This document shows positions 1 through 7,003 of a stretch of DNA of 43,180 bases, one piece after another (the first letter of the stretch is position 1; every line of letters starts with the position of its first letter). The stretch comes from Nocardia gamkensis NBRC 108242 (lineage in GTDB: Bacteria > Actinomycetota > Actinomycetes > Mycobacteriales > Mycobacteriaceae). The notes under the pieces are model-generated. The model was not told the DNA's origin. It searched no databases and worked only from the letters and a program-made list of their open reading frames with translations. The position numbers were made by a program, and so were the translations under genes. The stretch spans positions 1 through 43,180 of the forward strand of contig NZ_BDBM01000065.1 in NCBI RefSeq assembly GCF_001612985.1, in the 5' to 3' direction.

Positions 1-37
1 CGGGTGCCCCGGGCGCACACCGCGCCCGGGGCACCCG
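1..37. terminator. Perfect 16-bp hairpin at the window edge
   Basis: Positions 1-16 and 22-37 are perfect reverse complements around a 5-nt loop. The stem is almost all G and C with no T tract on either side. This fits a terminator-like hairpin for a gene to the left, outside the window. A protein-binding inverted repeat is also possible. A second short hairpin (92-98 with 101-107) lies just before the ribosome site of the next gene. Confidence 0.45.
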
Positions 38-126
38 GACAGGGCCGCCACCGGGCCACCGGCACGGCCCAACCACCACCAACCCCCACCCCGCCCCGAC
101 CGGGGCGACAAACCAGAGGAGACACG

Positions 127-438
127 ATGACCGAGCCCGCGATCCCCACCACCGCCGCCCTCGAGCCGATCTACGTGATCGCCAACGCCATCACGGGCGA
201 TCAATTCATCATCTACGCCCCCGGCCCGCACGACGAGCGCGGCATGTACACCGTGGCCCACGTGACCGGCGGTACGGGTGGCTACGTCGCCCCCCGAATT
301 CACCTCGTGCACCCCGACGACATCGCCGCCTACGCCACCGGTGCCGCCGACCTGGTGCGCCGGAGCGGGCGCGGGCACGGGGCGAGTGTGTGGCTCGACC
401 GCACCACCGGCCCCCTGCACGAGCGCCTCACCCGATGA
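127..438 (+). CDS. Small hypothetical protein of the element
   Basis: This 103-residue protein is not recognised. The ATG at 127 is chosen because AGAGGAGA lies just upstream; reading the frame further up only adds low-complexity Pro/Gly/Thr sequence. It has a soluble, mixed alpha/beta look (LEPIYVIANAITGDQFIIYAP near the N-terminus) and no membrane segment or signal peptide. Codon third positions are strongly G or C, which supports real coding. It precedes a 466-bp gap and an HTH gene on the same strand, so it probably belongs to the accessory or control genes of the conjugative element. No function can be assigned. Confidence 0.55.
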   Translation: MTEPAIPTTAALEPIYVIANAITGDQFIIYAPGPHDERGMYTVAHVTGGTGGYVAPRIHLVHPDDIAAYATGAADLVRRSGRGHGASVWLDRTTGPLHERLTR

Positions 439-904
439 ACCCGCCAGCGACACAACCGACCTCAACTCAGCCCACGAACAGCAGACCCTCATGCGCCTGA
501 TGAAGAACACCCAAGGTCACGACGAGGGCGGCGTAATCAAACCCGGAGCCAAACTCAGCGGCAACGCGGTAGCGGGCGCGACCCGCAACCGGCCGCGTGC
601 TCCGGAGTGTGTCCTCGTCCGCTGTGGCACCGCGGCGAGGTCGCCGGCGTGAGTCCACCTGGTCTCGCGCAAATGAATAGTGGCGGGTCGAATTCCTCTC
701 GTGCCGTTTCCATTCCAGAAATGGAAGAGAGGAATCCGGGGCCGGAACTATTTTCCACATTCCGCTTGACATCACACGCCCTATCGAGCGGTCATGGAAA
801 CCGGAACGGCACCGACCCCCTGGGGAATCGCCCCGATCGGTGCGCATTCCGCCCCATCCGGGACATCACCGAATTCACCAAACCCAATGTTGGAAGGAAC
901 CCCC
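439..904 (+). other. Intergenic region with structured DNA
   Basis: No convincing gene is visible in this 466-bp stretch. Open frames on both strands here are rich in Arg, Pro and Ser and lack a ribosome site. Base composition falls around 660-780 compared with flanking genes. The stretch holds the interrupted hairpin at 692-735 and a TTGACA hexamer near 763 without a clear -10 partner. It is probably the control region of the HTH gene that starts at 905. Confidence 0.4.
692..735. repeat. Nested inverted repeat (two-step hairpin)
   Basis: ATTCCTCTC at 692-700 pairs with GAGAGGAAT at 727-735 (9 bp). Inside it TTCCATT at 708-714 pairs with AATGGAA at 720-726 (7 bp) around a 5-nt loop. On the right the two stems abut exactly; on the left a 7-nt bulge (701-707) separates them. 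There is no T tract. It could be an operator, an oriT-type structure or an RNA leader structure about 170 bp upstream of the gene at 905. Confidence 0.5.
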
Positions 905-1822
905 ATGTCGAAAAAGAAGAACGCCGCCGTGGCCACGGAAACGGCCGAACCCGCCCCGGAACACGGCACGCGGTCGGGCGTGGTGCCGGTGCTGTCCCGC
1001 GACAGCGACAGCGCGTTGTGGGCGGCGCTGCGGGCCCACCCCGGCAGTACCACCGCCGCACTGGGCGACATCGCCGGGATCGGACAGACCACCGCGCGGC
1101 GTCTGCTGACCCAGTGGGAAACCGCCGGGTGCGCACAGTCACACACCAACCCCGATTCGCCCCGGGCCGCCAAGACCTGGACCCAGGGCGCGGGCGCGCC
1201 CGCCACCATCGAACCCGACCCGGCCGCGCCCGTTGACCCGGTCCCCGCGCCTGCCGACCCGGCCCCGGCCGAACCGGCGACGCCGGAAACCGCGACACCG
1301 GACCTGGTTTCGCCCGTGCCGGTCACCCCGGCGGACCCGGAGTCCGTCACCCCGGCCGCCGACCCGGACCCGGCCGAACCCCCGACACCGGACCTGGTCT
1401 CGCCCGAGCCGGTCACCCCGGCCGAACTGGAACCCGTCACCCCGGCCGCCGACCCGACGCAGGAAGTGGCGGTCCCCGGCTCGGACGTGCCCGCCGACCC
1501 CGAACCCGACGCCACGGCGGAGACGGCGCTGGCGGCCCCTACGGGCGACGATTGCGCCGACCCGGCCCCTGTCACCCCGGCCGCTGACACGACAGCGGCG
1601 AACGCGGAGTCGACGGTGGAACGGCTGCCCGCCGGTGCGTTGCGGGGACAGGTCGATGACTTCCTGCGCGACAACCCCGGAAAGGAGTTCACCCCGCACC
1701 AGATCGGTAAGGAACTCGGGCGGTCCAGCGGTGCGGTGCACAACGCCCTGGTCACCCTGACCAAGAACGGGATCGCTCACCAGACCAGCACGGCCCCCAA
1801 GAGATTCACCCTCGCGTCCTGA
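905..1822 (+). CDS. Two-headed winged-HTH regulator with a Pro/Glu-rich linker
   Basis: The protein has 305 residues from ATG 905, which has GGAAGGA upstream; an in-frame ATG at 794 lacks one. The N-terminus is basic (MSKKKN). Residues about 30-75 form a helix-turn-helix region (ALWAALRAHPGSTTAALGD, then ARRLLTQWE). A long linker, about residues 95-240, repeats units such as TPDLVSP, PVTPA and VTPAAD. The C-terminal 60 residues form a second winged helix (RGQVDDFLRDNPGKEFTPHQ, then GKELGRSSGAVHNALVTL). It is probably a DNA-binding regulator or architectural protein of the element that bridges two sites. The exact family is unknown. Confidence 0.65.
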   Translation: MSKKKNAAVATETAEPAPEHGTRSGVVPVLSRDSDSALWAALRAHPGSTTAALGDIAGIGQTTARRLLTQWETAGCAQSHTNPDSPRAAKTWTQGAGAPATIEPDPAAPVDPVPAPADPAPAEPATPETATPDLVSPVPVTPADPESVTPAADPDPAEPPTPDLVSPEPVTPAELEPVTPAADPTQEVAVPGSDVPADPEPDATAETALAAPTGDDCADPAPVTPAADTTAANAESTVERLPAGALRGQVDDFLRDNPGKEFTPHQIGKELGRSSGAVHNALVTLTKNGIAHQTSTAPKRFTLAS

Positions 1823-1842
1823 CAAAAGGGGCGATGCCGGAA

Positions 1843-1867
1843 TCCCCGGAGGATCTAGCTCCGGGGA
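1843..1867. terminator. Terminator-like hairpin after the HTH gene
   Basis: TCCCCGGA at 1843-1850 pairs with TCCGGGGA at 1860-1867 around a 9-nt loop, 20 bp after the stop at 1822. There is no T tract, as is common in high-GC actinobacteria. It may reduce read-through into the gene at 1916. Confidence 0.4.
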
Positions 1868-1915
1868 GTCCGACACCGCGCCTCTCAATGTATCCCCTGA
1901 GAAAGGTGTTCGATT

Positions 1916-2380
1916 ATGTACTCCACTCCTACCCCCGCCATCCTGGCCTCGGCCCTGTATCGGGTGTTCGCCGCCTCTACCGAGGCCCCCGACAGCCTTG
2001 CGTTGTGGGTCGAGATCGCGGACGCGGCCGTGCGTGAGCTGAACATGCCCGTTCTGCCGTCGCTGGTGCCGTGGGTGCCGATCGTTCTGCGGTACCGGCT
2101 CAATCGGACCGAGGGCGAGTTCTTCCCGTTCACCGGTTCGGTGCGGATCATGACCGGGCCGCTGACCGGCACGCTGTACCCCGACCGCGACGCCGCCGCA
2201 CGGGCGGTCGTCGCCGCGACCCCGGCCACGGTGACCGGGCGTGACGAGGGGGACACCAGTGACGGCGGCGACGGTGAGCAGACCGAGGCGGTGCCAGAGG
2301 GGCTGCCGTCGTGGCGGTTCCGCAACGGTGGTGCCCCGACCGTGTTCACCCCGCGCGCCGTGCCGCCGCTCGTCTCCTAG
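1916..2380 (+). CDS. Hypothetical protein of the element
   Basis: This 154-residue protein starts at ATG 1916, preceded by AGAAAGGTG. It is not recognised. The first two-thirds look folded (AILASALYRVFAASTEAPDS, ALWVEIADAAVREL, a hydrophobic PSLVPWVPIVLRYRL stretch), and the C-terminal part is acidic and Gly-rich and probably disordered. No catalytic motif is visible. It lies between the HTH gene and a strong hairpin that ends the rightward unit, and it faces the gene at 2531-3493. It may be a conserved accessory protein of Nocardia-type conjugative elements; that is inference. Confidence 0.55.
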   Translation: MYSTPTPAILASALYRVFAASTEAPDSLALWVEIADAAVRELNMPVLPSLVPWVPIVLRYRLNRTEGEFFPFTGSVRIMTGPLTGTLYPDRDAAARAVVAATPATVTGRDEGDTSDGGDGEQTEAVPEGLPSWRFRNGGAPTVFTPRAVPPLVS

Positions 2381-2394
2381 CCCGCCTACCGACT

Positions 2395-2443
2395 GAAACG
2401 GCCGGTGGTGCAGAGCAATTCGCTCGGCACCACCGGCCGTTTC
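2395..2443. terminator. Bidirectional terminator-like hairpin between convergent genes
   Basis: A perfect 17-bp inverted repeat joins 2395-2411 (GAAACGGCCGGTGGTGC) to 2427-2443. The 15-nt loop can itself pair GAGC with GCTC. It sits 15 bp after the rightward gene ending at 2380 and 88 bp before the end of the leftward gene at 2531, where a shared terminator is expected. Read leftward, the stem ends in GAAAC; read rightward, in GTTTC. Confidence 0.65.
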
Positions 2444-2530
2444 CTGCGCGCTGTGCGGGACAGCACGGTGCGGCGGCTGCCGCCGTTCGTCGCGCGACCG
2501 CCGCCGCTGCCGACCAACGGCGGTTGTGGC

Positions 2531-3493
2531 CTAGACGGTGGGCACAGAAGTGTCGGTGTCCGTGGCGGCCCCCGTAGGCGGTGGCTGGGTACGGTACCGG
2601 TGGTACCAGTCCGTCAGATGATCGGTCTGGCCATGGAGGTAGCCGCATGCAGCGTTCGCGGCGACGTGTAGCAGGTCGCCCGCGAGCTGAATGGTTGCAC
2701 TCCAGTCTTCGGGGTCCGTCCGGTAGTTCATCTTCAGGTATCCGCCCGCATCTACGGGCTCGACTGCCATTGTCAACGTGATGATATTAGGGTGAGAGCT
2801 CAGCGAGAGCGTGTCATAAAGACTTGCCACGTTGATCGCGCCGAACTTGGAAAGCAACCTCGTCTGCTGTCCGAAGGTTGGGTAGCTCTCGCCTGCGATC
2901 TGCCATGGAGGCAGGGGATGTTCAGCTGGGTCGTTCCACTCGACGTCTGTATCCGGGAACCGCAGTAGTAGTTGTTCGCGGATCGAATCCCGAATTTCCT
3001 TGGCGGCGCGCTGTTGCGGCTTTGATCCGTTCCTCGCCAGAAACCGAAGGCGTTGTGCTCCTGCAAGTCTGGCCATCCACCTCCGCGCCATGCGGGCTTC
3101 CGGTGCGATGTCGGGCTCGAGAAGCCACACGGCATGCGCGACATGTTCACAGATCGCGCGGGCAATCGGCCAGGGCGCGAGTGCCATCGCTCGGGAGTGC
3201 ACAAGAGCGCGCAGCCCGTTGAGGTGCTGTGCTGCGGCGTCGATCATCTGCACCGCGTCGATACCCGCCCCGAGGCCCTCGGGCTTGTATGGCTTAGGGG
3301 AGCTGGCCTCTAGCGCCGCGTCGTCGTGCGAAGCCGGGGACCCCGGCCTCGCACCAGCCCCGAACTGCACATTCGTCAGATTCCACGTGGAGTAGAGGTC
3401 GCCCAGTTCCGAGCTCCAAAGCTCGAACAAGTCGTCGATGTCTCCGTCGAAGGGCATCAGTCCAGGATAATCACGGGTGACCGGGCCGACCAC
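2531..3493 (-). CDS. Helical hypothetical protein, possibly HEPN-like
   Basis: The protein has 320 residues from GTG 3493, with GGAGG about 11 nt upstream. It has no signal peptide. The central part is helical and rich in Arg, Ala and His (HSRAMALAPWPIARAICEHV, then RMARRWMARLAGAQRLRFLA), reminiscent of HEPN-type or DUF5677-type proteins, but I do not see a secure R-x4-6-H catalytic motif. The C-terminal part has YDTLSLSSHPNIITLTM and a Thr/Asp-rich tail. Less extreme base composition than the transfer genes suggests separate cargo. It is followed on the same strand, upstream in transcription, by the cutinase-like gene (stop 3529). A defence or stress role is possible but unproven. Confidence 0.6.
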   Translation of the reverse strand: MVGPVTRDYPGLMPFDGDIDDLFELWSSELGDLYSTWNLTNVQFGAGARPGSPASHDDAALEASSPKPYKPEGLGAGIDAVQMIDAAAQHLNGLRALVHSRAMALAPWPIARAICEHVAHAVWLLEPDIAPEARMARRWMARLAGAQRLRFLARNGSKPQQRAAKEIRDSIREQLLLRFPDTDVEWNDPAEHPLPPWQIAGESYPTFGQQTRLLSKFGAINVASLYDTLSLSSHPNIITLTMAVEPVDAGGYLKMNYRTDPEDWSATIQLAGDLLHVAANAACGYLHGQTDHLTDWYHRYRTQPPPTGAATDTDTSVPTV

Positions 3494-3528
3494 TAGGTTT
3501 TCTGCCTCCGATGCCCTCGTGGCGGCGG

Positions 3529-4965
3529 CTATTTCGTGCGGTCGATGGCCTGGAGGATCCAGTCAGTCAGCACGGGCGCGGCGGTGTCGTAGCCGGTGGC
3601 CGGAAACACGGCCGTGTCGCCGTTCTGCGGGGCCGCAGCACCTGTGCCGGTGGCGGTGCCCGCCCCGGCGGTGGTGGCGGTGTTGTAGGTCTGGGTCAGT
3701 GTGGGGAACTGGGTGCCGGTGAACGCGGTGGCGGTGGCCGAGAGGAGATCGGCGGCGATCGGTGCCAACCCCGTCAGGGCGAGGAAGGCGGCGACGGGGT
3801 CGCCGTTCGCAAGGGTTTCTGCGGCGGTCCAGGCGATCTCTTGGGCTCGGCCAACGTCGTTGGCGATGCGGGTGATGTCGAGACCGGCGAGGACACCGAC
3901 GATCTCGGCGGCGATCGTGGCGACCCCGGTGCTGTCCAAGGGTGCGGCCAACTTCAGTGCGCGGGCCACGAGGCGCAGGTCGAGTCCGGCGGCCATCTGC
4001 ACGAGCGGGTTGAACTGGTTGTTGAGGTCGCCGGAGACTCGGTGCAGGCCGGGCACGTCGCTGGTCGCGAGCAGGCTCGGCAGCTGGGCGAGGTCGGCCA
4101 CGATCGCGGGCACGTTCGCGGTGAAGCTCGCCAGCCCGTTGAGCACGGTGACTACCGGGGCGAGAACCTGGGATGCGCTGAGCTGCCCGGTCGAGGTGGT
4201 CGTGGCCGGTGCGGTCGTTGTTGCGGTCGGCACCGTCGCCGAGGTCGTGGTCGAGGTCCGCGTCGGGGCTGGGGTGGATGTAGCCGGGATCGAGGTGGTG
4301 GTGCCGAGGGCGCGGCCCACCGCGGCGAGGACCGGCGACTCTTGCGCGGTGGTCGAGCAGTAGCTGTCGCCCTTGGCGCAGAGCGTACGGACCCGGTCGG
4401 TCAGCTCGCCGAAGCTCTGCGAGCGCGGCCCGGTGACGCCCTGCCCGGAGACCGGGGTGCCGAGCTGGGTGGTGGCGGGGTCGCGGCGCGGGTCGGAGAC
4501 GAGTGCGACGGCCACGACGCGTGAGGCCGGGATCAGGCCCTTGTTGTTGCCGATGGTGGTGGCGAGGTCGCCGGTGACCTCGGCGCCCTGGCCGTAGCCG
4601 GCCAAAACGGCTCGCGTGTCCGAGCACAGCTCCGAGACCGCCGCGGTGAGTTCCCCTCCGCTCGCGGCCCCGGCACCTGTAGTCGGTGCGGCGAGTGTTC
4701 GGACCTCGATGTCGCTGCCGTAGCGGGCGGTGAGCGATTCCCCGAGCTGGGTGAGGACCCCGGGCGTGGTCTGGCCGGTGGCGATGGGGGTTGTCTCGTA
4801 GGTGCCCGGTACCAGCAGCGCGGTCCATCGCGGGCACTGTGCCGCGTTGCGGCCGGATGTCGGTTCTGCGGCGGCGACACCGGCCGTCACGGTGGTCGCG
4901 GTGATGGCCGCGCACAGCGCCATGTGGGCCGCGTGGTGCGCGATTCGAGTGTGGTTGTCGTGCAT
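3529..4965 (-). CDS. Secreted cutinase-like protein with a lost catalytic serine
   Basis: The protein has 478 residues from ATG 4965, with GGAG upstream. Residues 1-33 resemble a signal peptide (ends GVAAAEP). Residues 44-205 resemble the cutinase/Culp alpha/beta hydrolase fold: paired cysteines C44, C114, C196 and C203, a strand-helix LAGYGQGAEV, SDPRRDP, and an Asp in CAKGDSYC. In active cutinases the nucleophile motif is GYSQG; here it reads GYGQG, so the serine position is Gly125, and no obvious catalytic His follows D200. A Thr-rich linker (about 220-265) joins a C-terminal helical domain of about 200 residues. It is the last gene of the leftward transfer operon, so a structural or surface role in mating is more likely than hydrolysis. 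The role is inference. Confidence 0.75.
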   Translation of the reverse strand: MHDNHTRIAHHAAHMALCAAITATTVTAGVAAAEPTSGRNAAQCPRWTALLVPGTYETTPIATGQTTPGVLTQLGESLTARYGSDIEVRTLAAPTTGAGAASGGELTAAVSELCSDTRAVLAGYGQGAEVTGDLATTIGNNKGLIPASRVVAVALVSDPRRDPATTQLGTPVSGQGVTGPRSQSFGELTDRVRTLCAKGDSYCSTTAQESPVLAAVGRALGTTTSIPATSTPAPTRTSTTTSATVPTATTTAPATTTSTGQLSASQVLAPVVTVLNGLASFTANVPAIVADLAQLPSLLATSDVPGLHRVSGDLNNQFNPLVQMAAGLDLRLVARALKLAAPLDSTGVATIAAEIVGVLAGLDITRIANDVGRAQEIAWTAAETLANGDPVAAFLALTGLAPIAADLLSATATAFTGTQFPTLTQTYNTATTAGAGTATGTGAAAPQNGDTAVFPATGYDTAAPVLTDWILQAIDRTK

Positions 4966-4992
4966 GAGTTTTCTCCGTTCGTGCAGGGGTGG

Positions 4993-5994
4993 TCAGCGGG
5001 CGGCGCGGGAGTCGTCGTGGGCGGGTGTGGGTCGGGTGGCGGTGTAGTAGTCGTCGCCTGACCAGCGGTAGGCCGAGATCTGGACGGGCTCGTTGAAGGT
5101 CGGCGCGTGCACCATCTGGCCGCCGCCGAGGTAGATACCGACGTGATGGACGTCGGCGGCGGTGCCGTAGAACACGAGATCCCCGGGGAGGAGCTGGTCC
5201 TCGGAAACCGGTGCGCCGGTATGGACCTGGTCGTAGGTGGTGCGGGGGATGGAGATCCCGGCGGCCCTGTAGGCGGCCTCGGTCAGTCCTGAGCAGTCCC
5301 AGCCCCCGTTCGCGTCGGGTCCGTTGCCGCCCCACACGTATGGGAGGCCGAGCTGGGCGCAGGCGAAGGAGATCACCTGCGCGGCAGTCGCACTCGGCGA
5401 TGAGGCGGTGTGGCAGTCGCCGCCGGAGGTGTCGGTGGCGCGGTAGCGGGCGGCTTGGTCGAGGACTTGGTCGACGTACCAGTCGGCGTGGTTGTAGGCG
5501 AAGATCGCCGCGCGCAGGTCGCCGGGTGCGCCGGAGTCGCACAGATGGAAGGCGGCGGCGTGGATCGCGTCGGAGGGGTTGTAGCGCGAGGGCGTGCTCG
5601 CACCGCCAGCGGGCAGGGGATGCCGGGCGACGACTGAGTCGAAGGTCGCGGCGAGGAACTGCATCGGCCCGCCCGCCCCGGAGGCGTTCTCGCCCTCCGA
5701 CACTCCCGGCAGCGTGGAGCGTCCGTGGTTGGTTTCGATCTTGCCGATCGCGGCGAGCACCGACCAGTCCAGGCCGGGGCAGTCCCCGGCAGCGGCCTGG
5801 TAGTGCACGAGCATCTGCGCCGGGATGTCTTGTTGGGCTTCGGTACTCGGGGACGAGCCGGTGCCGGTCGAGGCTCCCGGGGCGGGCGTGGTGAGTGCGT
5901 GGTCGAACACGACGACTGTGGTGACCACGGCCGCGATGACGACCGTGAGGAACACCAACCCCGCGAATCCCGCTCCGAGTGCCTTGACCAGCAT
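4993..5994 (-). CDS. Bifunctional cell-wall hydrolase: lytic transglycosylase plus NlpC/P60
   Basis: This 333-residue protein has an N-terminal membrane anchor (about 8-30) and a Pro/Ser/Thr linker. A lysozyme-like transglycosylase domain covers about 55-185, with candidate catalytic Glu87 in GKIETNHG and the family's GPMQFL segment. An NlpC/P60 domain covers about 200-320, with Cys234 in WDCSGL, His284 in HHVGIY and His296 in MVHAP. Such proteins cut peptidoglycan to let a type IV secretion channel pass (VirB1/TcpG-like role). ATG 5994 follows GAGG and begins 7 nt after the stop of the Replic_Relax gene, so both are co-transcribed. Action outside the membrane is expected from the single N-terminal segment. 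Confidence 0.88.
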   Translation of the reverse strand: MLVKALGAGFAGLVFLTVVIAAVVTTVVVFDHALTTPAPGASTGTGSSPSTEAQQDIPAQMLVHYQAAAGDCPGLDWSVLAAIGKIETNHGRSTLPGVSEGENASGAGGPMQFLAATFDSVVARHPLPAGGASTPSRYNPSDAIHAAAFHLCDSGAPGDLRAAIFAYNHADWYVDQVLDQAARYRATDTSGGDCHTASSPSATAAQVISFACAQLGLPYVWGGNGPDANGGWDCSGLTEAAYRAAGISIPRTTYDQVHTGAPVSEDQLLPGDLVFYGTAADVHHVGIYLGGGQMVHAPTFNEPVQISAYRWSGDDYYTATRPTPAHDDSRAAR

Positions 5995-6001
5995 CGCTAC
6001 C

Positions 6002-7003
6002 TCACCAGTGCTCGGAGGCTGGAGGGCTCGGCGGCGGCGGGGGCAGGGCGACGGTTCCGCTCAGCGGTGCCCAGGTCGACTCCGGGTCGATGCTGTCTTC
6101 GGGTGGGGTCCGTCGCGGCCAGACGGTGCCGAGTTCGTGCAGGCGTCTGCGGCCGGAGTCGGTGTGCAACGGCAGCCACACCTGATCGGCCGGACTAGTC
6201 CCGAAGATCGAGCCGAGGAACTCGGCGGCGGCGGTAGCGACCGGCACCGCCTCGGGATCAGGCAACCGCTCCCAGGTCCGCCGCAGAGCCACACGAGCAT
6301 TGACCTCCCGCGTGGTGGTCGGCACCCACAACAGGACCGGGACGATGACCCCGGTTGTTCGGGCAAGCTCGGCGAATCCGGTCAGCTTGGCCGCGACCCG
6401 GGGCAGGGAGGTGGTCCCGAGGTCGTATTCGAGGAAGAAGTCGAGCCGGTTCTGGCCGTGGGTGTAGCGGCCGTGGGCGTCGGGGCGGGCCAGGTCGCCC
6501 CAGAGTCGTTGGCAACGCGTCTGGGACCACCACCGCGACACCCGCGCACCGTTGGAGGGGTGGGTGGTGAGGGCGGTGAACCACTCGTTCACGCCGAGGG
6601 TGTGGGTCAGGTGCAGGCTGTGGGCGACCGAGAGCGTGGTTTGGTGGTTGTAGCCGAGCTCGCGCACGCTCACGCCTGCTTCCGCGGCGAGGATCGTTGC
6701 TCCGGCGGGGGCGAGGGTCCAGTGGTAGGGGGCGGTGCCACGGGTTCGCATGGGCCGGAACCGGTCCAGGACCCGGTAGGTGTGCAGGATCGCCAGGCGG
6801 CGACGGGCGATCTTGGCGGTCGGGAACGCCAGGTCGGCGAGCTGGTCGGTGGTCAGGACCCGGTGCTCGTAGACCATGCGCAGGATCCAGCGGTCGCGCC
6901 CGGTCAACGCACGCACCACCGAGCTCTTTTCCGGGCTGGTAGTCGGTGACCAAGCCGGGCGCGGCGTACGGGTATCGGCTTGCCTGTCGGGACGGGAAAT
7001 CAT
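6002..7003 (-). CDS. Replication-relaxation (Replic_Relax) family protein, candidate relaxase
   Basis: The protein has 333 residues. Residues about 30-105 form a winged helix (RWILRMVYEHRVLTTDQLAD, then ARRRLAILHTYRVLDRF). A nuclease-like core follows with Asp175 in ARPDAHG, Glu192-Tyr-Asp194 in FLEYDLGT and Lys206 in AAKLTG, the pattern seen in Replic_Relax and MOB-C type relaxases with a PD-(D/E)XK-like fold. It would nick or process the element's DNA for transfer or replication. ATG 7003 overlaps the stop of the coupling ATPase gene (ATGA), so the two proteins are probably made together. The C-terminus is a Pro-rich tail. Family assignment is fairly safe; the nicking activity is inferred from family and context. 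Confidence 0.78.
   Translation of the reverse strand: MISRPDRQADTRTPRPAWSPTTSPEKSSVVRALTGRDRWILRMVYEHRVLTTDQLADLAFPTAKIARRRLAILHTYRVLDRFRPMRTRGTAPYHWTLAPAGATILAAEAGVSVRELGYNHQTTLSVAHSLHLTHTLGVNEWFTALTTHPSNGARVSRWWSQTRCQRLWGDLARPDAHGRYTHGQNRLDFFLEYDLGTTSLPRVAAKLTGFAELARTTGVIVPVLLWVPTTTREVNARVALRRTWERLPDPEAVPVATAAAEFLGSIFGTSPADQVWLPLHTDSGRRRLHELGTVWPRRTPPEDSIDPESTWAPLSGTVALPPPPPSPPASEHW

Noticed and set aside
781..1764. Long antisense frame over the HTH gene
   Set aside because: It is a shadow of high-GC third positions, rich in Gly/Ser/Val repeats, with no ribosome site.
2977..2994. T-loop-like GTTCGCGGATCGAATCCC resembling a tRNA 3' part
   Set aside because: It lies inside a coding gene and no acceptor, D or anticodon stems fit around it.
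3511..4524. Gly-rich frame opposite the cutinase-like gene
   Set aside because: It mirrors the Thr/Ala-rich protein on the other strand and has no family-like segment.
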